The notes below the pieces were generated by a model, which made no database searches, had not been told where the DNA came from, and saw nothing but the letters and a program-made list of their open reading frames with translations. DNA of 64,000 nucleotides from Malaya genurostris (lineage: Eukaryota; Arthropoda; Insecta; Diptera; Culicidae): NCBI RefSeq assembly GCF_030247185.1, contig NC_080570.1:162476882-162540881 (forward strand), written 5' to 3'. Below are positions 45,244-57,200 of the stretch, piece by piece. The translations under genes and the position numbers were made by a program. How positions within the stretch are numbered: position 1 is the first letter of the stretch; each line of letters starts with the position of its first letter.

Positions 45244-48200
45244 GACATCACTACACAACGTGTCTTTTATTCTTTTTTCGGTGTTGTACATATTATCACT
45301 CTATATGGCGATTTGAAAACTTTGACACTCATCGCCCTGTAACTGCGGAACCGGAAGTCGGATCCGGATGAAATTTCACAGTAGCTTTAAAGACAGTATG
45401 AACTTTAATTTAAATCAAGATTTGTGAAAATCGGTTCAAGCATCGCAGAGAAATCGAAGTGAATTTAGTTTTAGGAGTTTTTCTTCTTCACTTTCGGTGC
45501 TCTCGGAAAAGGAAAAGAGTGGATCAATAGTGCCGAATTAAGTTTTCATGCCACAAACTAACAAGCTCTGCAAACTAGAAGAATTTATCAGACAGTTTTA
45601 TGGGATTTGTACCTGTTTTTATCCATCGTTCGTGGAAAAATACCAATAAAATTGGTAATTTTCCACTTATCACGCTTTAGTTCCGGAACCGAAAGTCGGA
45701 TCCAGATAAAAATGTTCTACAACGAAAACTGAAATCAAATCCAAGGTATTTCTGGAAACATGTGAATGAGCAAAGGAAAGAATTCGGGTTACCCTCGTCA
45801 ATGAGCTTTGGAGATCGTACTGGTTCGTGCACACAGGAAATCTGCCAGATGTTTGCGGAAAAGTTTTCTAGGGTTTTTTCAAATGAAATCCTGACTCAGC
45901 AGCAAATTGCTGCCGCAGCACTTAACGTTCCCCTGTCTAATAACTCATTAAACTGCATCAATATTGACGAAGACTCAATACGGACGGCAATTGTAGGAAT
46001 GAAAGCCTCAAATTTTTCAGGCCCTGATGGAATACCGGCAGTTATTCTTAAAAAGTGCTCGCGTAGAGTAATCGCTCCCCTCTGCAAATTGTTTCGAATG
46101 TCTCTCGCTACAGAAGTTTTCCCCAATTTATGGAAAGCTTCCTTTATGTTCCCAGTCCACAAGAAAGGCGATAAAAAGGATATAAACAACTACCGCGGTA
46201 TCACTTCCCTCAGCGCTATACCAAAGCTGTTCGAAAAGGTTATACTGACACCAATTTTCAATCACTGCAAGCAATATATCGTCGATACTCAACACGGTTT
46301 CATGCCTAACCGCTCAACAACCACAAACTTACTATCGTTTTTATCTTATGTGTTTGATGCAATGTCTAACGGTTTACAAACGGACGTTATCTACACAGAT
46401 CTTTCCTCCGCTTTCGATATAATCAACCACGACATCACGGTTGCTAAGTTGGACAGACTTGGATTCAGTTCGAGCATTCTTCGTTGGTTGCAGTCGTATC
46501 TTAGGAATCGTCGTTTAGCAGTTAAAATTTACGATCATACTTCCGGAGAGTTCCTCGCATCATCCGGAATACCACAGGGAAGTCATCTAGGACCGTTAAT
46601 ATTTTTACTGTACTTCAATGATGTCAATTTTGCCTTGGAAGGTCCTCGCTTATCGTTTGCTGATGATGTCAAGATCTATCACATCATCCGCAACTTAGAA
46701 GACGCAGCCTTTCTCCAGCGGCAATTGTTAATATTCGCAGATTGGTGTAAAGTTAACCGTATGATTGTAAATCCAGACAAATGCTTGGCCGTTACGTTCA
46801 CGAGGAGAAAAATGTCATTGCATGTTGAATACTTTCTGGATGGATCCTTGATTGGAAGATCTACTAGCGTTAAGGATCTTGGCGTCCATCTCGATGAACA
46901 ACTCACATTCAAGCATCACATCAGTTACATTGTAGCTAAAGCTTCCTGTAGCTTAGGATTCTTAATGAGAATAACTAAGCACTTTACAGACATACACTGT
47001 CCAAAATCCCTTTACTGCTCGCTTGTTCGTTCAACTCTCGAATATTGCTCGGCAGTTTGGAACCCATGCTACCTGAACGGTGCTCATAGAATTGAGGGAA
47101 TACAGCGCAGATTTGTTCGCTTCGCTCTTCGCCGATTGCCGTGGACCGATCCTCATCAACTACCTAGTTATGAAAGTCGTGGGTTATTAATGGGTCTCGA
47201 CACATTACAAGTGCGACGAGAATTATCACGCGCTTTGATAATAGCAGATATATTCAACGGTAGGATCGACTGTCCCGTTTTGCTTAACGAAATTAATATT
47301 AATGTGCGACCCAGAGCTCTCCGCAACAGTGCTTTTCTTCGACTTCCTATACGACGTACCAACTATGGCGCAAACGGTTCTATTATTGGTTTACAGAGAT
47401 CGTTCAACCGCGTTTCATCTGGGTATGATTTTAATATGTCACGAAGCAGAATACGTACAAATTTTCTGAATATTATTAGGAATTATCATTAGGACAAAGT
47501 TGTGTCTGTTGATTGTAAATAAATAAATGAAATAAATGAAACACTACAAATTTTTAGGATATTAAAAGACCTTTCATTTGAATCTTAGTTTGCGAAAATC
47601 GGTTGAGTTGTTCCAGAGATAATTGAGTTTTTCTCAAATTTTCACATATTACCATATAACTCCGAAACCGGAAGTCACATTCAAATGAAATTCAATAGCC
47701 AGCTATGGGAAAATAATACCTTTCATTTGAATCTTAGTTTGTGAAAATCGGTTCAGTCATCTCTGAAAAAAGTGAGTGCACACACATACAGACATTTGCT
47801 CAGTTCGTCGAGCTGAGTCGAATGGTATATGATATTCGGCCCTGCGGGCCTCGGTTAAAAAGTCGATTTTCACAGTGGTTGCATAGCCTTTTTATATGTG
47901 AAAGGCAAAAAAATACAACACGAGCGGTAAACTCAATGAATCATTCTGAAAATTTCTCAGAATATTCTCAACTAAATTTCGAAGAGATTGTCAGGTGGGT
48001 TTTTCGAAATTCATCACCGTTTCCTAGAAAATTCAATTTGAAACGGGAAAATTTGTCTTTAGCGCACTGTCCTCAGTTCATGAATATCAATAAAGAATTC
48101 AAGTGGACCAGCATCCAGGTTCAGAACTCAGTTCCATTAATCGATTTTAGAATTCAGTTCCAGAATCCAATCCACATGAGGCCTCACCTCGACGTTCAGT

Positions 48201-51200
48201 TCCGTGTAAAGCACAAGAAAAAATGATTTACCTTTTATACTGAATGAGTTTCCTTCATTGTTGACAAACTAAAAATTGAGAGTTATAAATGGTTATTTCA
48301 CACTGTTGAAAGTTTAATCATAAATTGTTGATCATATTTCTGATGGCATGAAAAAAGAATTATGTTTCTCCGTTTAGTACAACTCGTGATATTCATGATC
48401 AAGTTCTACCCATTCTTGTAGAGTGCGAATTTTTGAAAAGGCGCCCCAGAGCTAAGTGTAAGACTTATTTACGTCAAAAGAAATAATTGCTGACCACCAG
48501 TTTTAGTCGATCCCATACTATGTTATAGTTTTGCAGTTGAGCAATTAAACAATAAAAAGGGAACGGTTAGCGTAGCATAACGAAAACCATAAACAAAGTG
48601 CGACACGTTGAGCATTTTACAGTTCATAAATAGAATCCTGGCTTCTCGTCACGCTTCCAAAACATCCTAAAATACTGCACCGATGGCACCGGGCCAACAT
48701 CACTGTCTGTAACGTCATATTAGTCATTGAGCTGCGCAATGTTGGAAACACGCCGCAGCATCCAATAAATGTGTCACAATTCAAAAACCTTTTTTTTTTT
48801 AGTTTTAAAAGTTCTCAACTCGTTCGCTGTCATCTGATCATTGATTAGAAATGGACACGAATGTCAACAGTATTTCCAACTTTATCGGACTAAAGTTGTA
48901 TTAATCCAATTAATATATTCTCGGTTGGAGTTCCTCGAAAACTCACCTGTACAGATAGGAAATAAAAAATAAATTCGATACAATAAACAAATCGACTGTT
49001 GATACAAGGAGTTTTCATCGCCCGCGTTTGATCATTTTATAGCAAATCCGAACAGCAATCCGGTTAATAGTTTGTTTACACACCGTTTATGTTACCACAT
49101 GTGGTTTCAAATGGTTAGAAAGTATCAAGTATCGATTACCTCGGTCTTTCGACTCGGTTCATTTAGCTTCGAATTCCACCAACGCAACAACAACAACAAC
49201 AGCACACTCGAAACCGAAACGGGACGATCATAATTTCTCGCTTCTTGCATAGTAATGCGATTCAACCCTCCCCCAGCCCCCTTCCCCGGGTAAGTAAACT
49301 GTTTGGCCGGGGAGGTGCGTAATAATACATGCCAAATGCGGCATTCCGAGAGCCCGAACGAACGTTCGGGTGAGCAAACCCGGTCCAAGAAGTTAGTACC
49401 GAAGCCCTTTCCTCCGGGGAACCATTCGCTGCCGCTTTGTTGCCTCTGTTACCTTTGGTGGAAGCCGACCGTAGCGGATAAGCATGAAATGTATAAATTA
49501 TAGTCCCATAAAACACGAGTCCTTGTGAATTTGTGATGAGTTGAATGAGGACCGGAGGGTTTTGTGTAGGTATTCTGCGGTGCAAGTTTATAGCGGTTTT
49601 GGATGTGCTCAGGAATTCGGTATAACCATCGTAGCTGGCTGTGCTTCATGGCAAACAAAAATTTGACAATGTTGTCTAGTTGTTTGAACTGTCATCGTTC
49701 AACTGTTTGTTGTGTGATCCAACAATTTTGGTAATTGATGTTTTTCTTCGTTCTCTTCTGATTTGAATATGCCGCACCGCGAAGCGAACCCCATCGAATC
49801 TGCTGCTAGCCGGTAGCGATGGTGAAAAGCAGCCAACACAGTCGATGCAACACCTCGTCAAAAATGGCTGATTTCCGATCAAGCGATTCAAAGGAATTAA
49901 TAATATATACAGCATGACACCGAGTGGCCTGTCGGGTCTAGGAACGCTACGTGGCTTCGTTCCGAAGCGAAATGTTTTCCGTGCTACATGACCTCGAGCA
50001 TACAATAAATGTATAATTATTTTCGCTTCCATTGAAATCCGTGCACAATGGATGTTGTCGAAATTCTGGTCAAAAAAGTGTACGGTGTTGAAAGTTGTTA
50101 AAAAGTTCAGTTGACTTATTAGGAATGCTGATTTTTTTTTGCTTTTTGCCTTTGTCCATAGAAAATTGCTGGAAAGCCGACTCAGCTCGACGAGATTGGA
50201 AAATGTATGTCTTCTGCGTGCAGATTTATACAAGTTTAGGCTCGTTTGAAAGATACTGTTGCTCCATTGATCAAGTTCAATGAACATACGGCTGTCATTT
50301 TCGGTTCCGCAGATATTAATGGTATAGTGATGTCTGCATGATAGGGAATTTTTTTTTGCAGTAAAAATCGATATTTTTGTATTGATTTTTGAACTTGAAC
50401 TTGAGCGACCACCCCTGGTTGCTACTCCGTTACTGATCGGGATTAGCTGAAGTTATACAGGAAGTTCTTAGATGATCCAACCTGGGACTAGTAAACGGAT
50501 CCTTCAATGTACATCTTCTGGTAATCCTAGAATTCATTGATCAGTACCGGCGCCGGCCAGGCCCGAACGTAGATCGTCTAAGGAATGGGGAGGCTTGTTA
50601 GTCCAACACTTGTTGTTACTAGAGGCCGTATATACTACTGCGCACTGCACAAGTGTCCGGAGAGAAGGATATTTGTTAGTAAAAATTTCAGTATTGGTAT
50701 TATTCGCGCGCGACTCAGTATGTTCCGATTTCAAGACGCTCGGATGCACCACTAAACTCACTAACTTCCCGAGTGAACGTTTCAACAATATCCTATATTA
50801 AAGTCCCGGGAAGTCTTGATTCGCAGCTCTTATTCGAAGAAACTGAAGAAAAATGTGCAATACTATCGCGTAAAGAATGGAAACTTCCCTATTTTTTTTA
50901 TAAATGAAAATACGTGATATAAAATGAACGAGTGAATAGGATTTAGACAAAATAGTTGATTCATTGCATTGACATATTCTAAACAGTTGTTATGAATTCA
51001 TTTTAAATCACCAAATAAAGGTCAACAGATTTCACACGCGTCTTGATTCTGTATTATTTCCGCTTTATGATTTCAATTATTTATTAAAATTATTAATTGG
51101 TTGTATTGGTTGATCTGGGCAGCCGGCTACCGAGGAAATACTAATTTATTGTTTGAAATATTAGTATCAAGTGTTTTTTTACTATGTATTCAATATACCG

Positions 51201-54200
51201 ATATATGTAATCTCTGGTAATAACTTTGTAATATCAATGGATTTGCGCAATAGTTGATTTTTATCATTCAATTTACAATCCTGAAAGACAATCAATAACA
51301 TGGAAGAATAAAACATTCCAGTAAAAAAAATTCTTCGAAGCTAGACGAAAATTGATAAGTTGAATGAAGAGATAATTAAGTAAAATAGAGTAATCAGAAG
51401 TGAAACATCGAAAATATCTGATAATTGAAAGGAAAAAGAAACTCCAGCAATTGTCGCCTTTTACGACATGGAAGCAGGAACCCAGTGGATCTATTCTTGG
51501 TTCATTTTTTTTCGCCGGATTCCACACGGCATCTAGGCTGGTACTGTCCGGAGAAAGATAATAGGTACTATCAATCTCCTAGTGGGACCCAGCCCCTGAT
51601 ATTTATGTATTGATTTTTAGGGAAAAAACTTGTTTTAATCCACCTAGTGGTGTAATGATGCCTTTCTCATATCAATCATACCATCATATATAATACTGTG
51701 GTATTCTCCAAAATAATTTTCTTCGATTCCTAAAAAGAATAACCGAAATTGGTTTGTTTGACCGTCTACTGATAAAAACTATTAATTGGAGAAGATTTGA
51801 GGTCGATTTAGAAAACTGTTCACGATTTTTTGCCCTTTTCAGTGATGGTATACAATTTTTAACACACTTTACCTTATATTTCCGGGTCCGGAAGTTGGAT
51901 CCAGATGAAATTCAGGAATTACGTATGGGACCTTTCATTTGAACCTAAGTTTATGAAAATCGGTCGCGCCATCTATGAGAAAAGCTAGAAAACATATTTT
52001 CATTTTTTTTGCACTTTGGAATTTTGTATGGGACCGGAAGGCCTTTCATTTGAATTTAAGTTTGTGAAAATCGGTTCAGCCATCTCCGAGAAAAGTTAGT
52101 GCAAAAAAACGTTACATACACACACACACATTTTGCGTACTTGACTAACTGAGTCGAATGGTATGTGACACTCGGCCCTCCGGGCCTCGGTTCAAAAGTC
52201 GGTTTTCACAGTGATTGCATAACCTTTGTATATGAGAAAGGCAAAAATGGAAAAACTAGGGTCAGTCCATTTGGTTGTTCAAGCTATCGATGTGGAACAA
52301 GTCTACCAAAAATTTGAATGACTGATAATTACTATAAAACAATTCAATCAGTCGTTATAATACTCAATTAGCGATTATTGTATATCAATTTATACGAGCG
52401 TCACAACAGTTTTTGTGTCAAAGTTCGAAAAAAAACTCGCGATTTTGATGAAAGCTAAATAATTCCTGCAACAGAACATGGGTGGGTAATATCAGAGACA
52501 TAACAGGATGACGTGAAGACGAATGAAACTTTACACTTCTGAATATCTAAAATCGTTCTTATAAGTTGATAGATTATGTGGGTAGTGCAATGCAGGTTTC
52601 ATTTATTCACTTCCAGAATTGTTACAGTGCACCTATACTAAAGTACGACGAATTCATATAAATTAATAAGACAGGAGAGTGAAAAATTGTTTGTCTGCAG
52701 AAGTACATACGGTACGAGTTCTTTCTTCTACTGATATAAAAAAAGTTCTTCTTCTACTGAAATAAAAAAAAACAACTGCAAAGGCTTGAATGAATGAAAC
52801 GTGACAACATTTTAAACCTACCCAGTTGGGAACGCAAGAACGTAATGTCGCTCATTGCAATAAAACATTTTGGAAAACTACAATTTTGAGTTTTTTATGG
52901 TTGTTTCATACTACTGAAAATTTTATCATAGATTGCTGTTCATATTTTTAATAGTACCTTATGATAAAAAAAGAACCGGAATTTTCATTTTAAAATTCCC
53001 GCGCTTATCCAATCGGTAAACTTTTATTCTCTCAACGTTGGCAACACTTTTATACACATTCTGTCAAATTTTGACGCATATCCTACGATTAATTTTTGTT
53101 TGGCGTCTATACAAAGAAGTTGAAAATTTTTCGTGCGGCGATTTTTATAATGGATGAAAATTTAGAACAACGTGCGTGCATCAAATTTTGTGTTGCAAAT
53201 GGATTTAAGTGTTCCGGAACGTTGAAAATGTTAGAAAAGGCCTTTGGTGAATCGTGTCTAGGAAAAACACAGGCATACGAGTGGTATAAACGCTTCAAAG
53301 CTGGTCGTACAAACTTGGATCATGATGAGATCCTTGGCCGCCCAACAACATCTGTTACTGAAGAAAACGTTGAATCGGTGAAGCAAATCGTGTTGTAAAA
53401 TCGTTATGTACCGATTAGAGAGATTGCTGTGTTGTTGGGCATCTCTTATGGATCAGCCGAACACATTTTACCTGATGTTTTGGGTTTGAAACGCGTCGCT
53501 TCTCGGCTGGTGCCAAAAAAGCTGAATTTCATTCAAAAACAGCGTCGTGTTGATTGTTGGTTGTGTCGCAGTTTTTGGCCAAAAACTCAACCAATATCAT
53601 CAACATCAACCAAGCACCGTACTCTCCTGATATGGCCCCGTGTGACTTTTTTCTCTTCCCCAGACTCAAATTGGTATTGCGGGGAACGCGTTTTGAGACC
53701 ATAGAGACCATAAAAGAGAATTCGCTGCGTGAACTGAAGGCCATACCTTCGGCGGCCTGTAAAACTTGTATGGAAAATTGGATCAAGCTTTGGCATGTAT
53801 GTATTGCCGCAGAAGGAGAGTACTTCGAAGGCGATAATAAAGAAATTTTTTTTAAATTGAAATTTTGCGTTTTTTATAAAATTCCGGTTCTTTTTTGATC
53901 ATAAGGTATGTAAAGGGTGATTTTTTAAGAGCTTGAGAACTTTTTTAAACAATAAAACGCATAAAATTTGCAAAATCTCATCGGTTCTTTATTTTAAACG
54001 TTAGATTGGTACATGACATTTACTTTTTGAAGATAATTTCATTTAAATGTTGACCGCGGCTGCGTCTTAGGTGGTCCATTCGGAAAGTCCAATTTTGGGC
54101 AACTTTTTCGAGCATTTCGGCCGGAATAGCCCGAATTTCTTCGGAAATGTTGTCTTCCAAAGCTGGAATAGTTACTGGCTTATTTCTGTAGACTTTAGAC

Positions 54201-57200
54201 TTGACGTAGCCCCACAAAAAATAGTCTAAAGGCGTCAAATCGCATGATCTTGGTGGCCAACTTACCGGTCCATTTCTTGAGATGAATTGTTCTCCGAAGT
54301 TTTCCCTCAAAATGGCCATAGAATCGCGAGCTGTGTGGCATGTAGCGCCATCTTGTTGAAACCACATGTCTACCAAGTTCAGTTCTTCCATTTTTGGCAA
54401 CAAAAAGTTTGTTAGCATCGAACGATAGCGATCGCCATTCACTGTAACGTTGCGTCCAACAGCATCTTTGAAAAAATACGGTCCAATGATTCCACCAGCG
54501 TACAAACCACACCAAACAGTGCATTTTTCGGGATGCATGGGCAGTTCTTGAACGGCTTCTGGTTGCTCTTCACTCCAAATGCGGCAATTTTGCTTATTTA
54601 CGTAGCCATTCAACCAGAAATGAGCCTCATCGCTGAACAAAATTTGTCGATAAAAAAGCGGATTTTCCGAATGGACCACCTAAGACGCAGCCGCGGTCAA
54701 CATTTAAATGAAATTATCTTCAAAAAGTAAATGTCATGTACCAATCTAACGTTTAAAATAAAGAACCGATGAGATTTTGCAAATTTTATGCGTTTTATTG
54801 TTTAAAAAAGTTCTCAAGCTCTTAAAAAATCACCCTTTATAATAAAATAGATGGTTGGGTTGAGTACCACAAGAGATATTCACGATTAAGTTCTATCCAT
54901 TCTATTCAGTTCTATTCCATTCTAGACTAGGAAACTAATATTGAGCATTCAAGAGCCATTTTTAATCCTTCCATTTGCTAAGTTTATCAAAGTCAACAAG
55001 TGAATACGAGAAAATTACATTTGATAAAAGCTTGCCTGTCTGAGTTAGCAACCGTGTTGTATCGCATTACGTAACGTATGCTGCCTGGTAGCGACCATCC
55101 CCTGGCGTGTTTCGTGTTAGACTGAAACATTAGCTATAATTTCGCCTGCATTTATAGATTCGAGTGCTCTCGCAGTTTCGCTTTTGATCATTGATCAGAG
55201 TAATGCTTCCCAATTAATATGTCTCTTACTCCTTCAAATTTAGTCAAATAATTCCTCACGATGATCTGTGGCACTGAAAAGTGCCTTGAATTGCACTGAG
55301 CCATGTAATCTGCATTTAGGCAGAACTGAGATGGCTTCTTCCAATTACATTTTCGAATAAGACGAAACAGTCGATTCGGTAAGTGCATTTGATTCGACAA
55401 CCGTTGAACAGAACTGAATGTGAAAAAGTTGAATATTCATCTTTTATACCCATACAGTTTTACAACAGCACTGAAATTTTGTTCTCTTCCCCAGAACTGA
55501 ACTCAGACTGAATTCAAACTGGTTTTTCAATAGTGTACTTCTGAAACACTTTAATATTGTTGCAATACATATTTAAGATGAAAATTTTCGACTTTATTGG
55601 TAGTTGAATTATACAAATCGTTCTACAGATCACTGAGTTTTCAAAATTATGACTGAAAATCTAATGCATAAATGAAATGTCGCTTACAACATAAAAACTG
55701 TTAGCTCGGGTACGAGAAAGGCAAGCACGAGCCATGAGTTTTTCTTTTTGATACTCGTTGAATTCATTAATTTTGAATTATTTGAAGTTAAATCTTACAA
55801 CTGAAATTTGTATGCGATCAAGGGAGCCAAATCGGGTAAATAAAGTGAATGGGGAAATATTCGGTGAAGAAGAAAAAAGTGAACTCTGGAATGCTCTTTG
55901 AAGAAATTGAGTGCATACATTTTGAACATACACATTTTCTGAACCGATTCGAATGGTATATGACGTTTGGTCTCTATTAAAAATTCGATATCTATAGTGG
56001 TTGCATAGCCTTTCTACATACGAGAAAGGCAAAAACAGAAGTAGAATTTTTATTTAAGCCAAATTGATTGAAGTTTCAGAATCGGACTGAATTTTGAAAA
56101 AAAAAATAGACTGTGTTGCCTTTCAATAACGGTATATTTTATCTGGATACGACTTCGGGTTCCAGAATTACAGGATGATAAGTGTGGAAAATTTTAATTT
56201 GAGCTACAATTTCCTTGTAAATTGTTCATAAATTTATCTAGTTTTTAGAGCTTGATAGCAGATGACAAAATAATCGCAGCTTAGTTAAACCGTTCTCCAG
56301 TTTTCCAGTTCCGGAAGTAATGGAAACAGTGATAAAAAACGTGCTTCAAGCCACATAGCAGTGAGATGATACCGTTCTTTTATCAATCGGCATGTGTTTT
56401 TTGCAAAAATATTCTTCGGTTTTTCAAGTTTTTAAGAAATTATTCTAATGATCAATGGTATAAATAGCAGTTTGAAATTTCAATCACACATTACCCTGTA
56501 ATTTCGGAATTACAAGTCGGATCAAATAGCAAAATTGTATGAAACCATAAAATTATTCCTTTGAATCTAAACGTGTGACAATCGATTGAGCATTCCATGA
56601 TATGTCGAAGTGAGTTCTTCCACTTTAGAGTTTTTGGTATTTCGTCATCTTCTATGAAGGATTGAATTTTGAAAACTCTTCGCCCTGTAATTCCATAATC
56701 GGAAGTCGGAATCGGATAAAATTCGCCACTCGTCTTTGAATTTTTATTTTATGAATTGTCTTTCAATTTGAGTTTTTGATCACCACGCCAGTCTTTTAAT
56801 GTGAATTTTTTGTTTTTAAAATTTGGTTTGGTCTTCTTTGGGGAAACGATCGAGTTTCTCTATGCCCGATACTTTCGGAATCGGTGTAGCCGAAATCAGT
56901 TAAATTCACCTAAGGGATTGTAAACCATTTCATTTGATTCGAAATTTTTGAAACTCAGTGTAGTCATCTTTTGGAAAACATAGTGCGTTCCAAATAAAAT
57001 AAACTTAATATCAGGATAACTGAAATAAGTTTATTTAGTCATCGACTATCAGAGCCTGCAAACTCGTTGAATTTATGTGAAATCCGGTGAACGACCATAA
57101 GAAGGTTAAAACCGGGTATAAATAAATGATGGAAAAAATTATGTGAAATTGACATTTTACACTAATCACTCTGTATCTCCTGTACCGGAAGGCGGATCTG

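Larger units (their letters stand above)
52480..54905 (+). repeat. Rep-A copy carrying two mariner-type elements
   Basis: It starts GGGTGGGTAATATCAGAGAC. The Rep-A block ending TTCATATTTTTAATAG is cut at 52956 and resumes at 54840 with AATAAAATAGATGGTTGGG and AGATATTCACGATTAAG. The far end is truncated near 54905. Confidence 0.65.

Noticed and set aside
49676..50287. 203-codon minus-strand ORF as a gene inside the intron
   Set aside because: No domain, no start context, no splice structure, and a composition like translated non-coding DNA.
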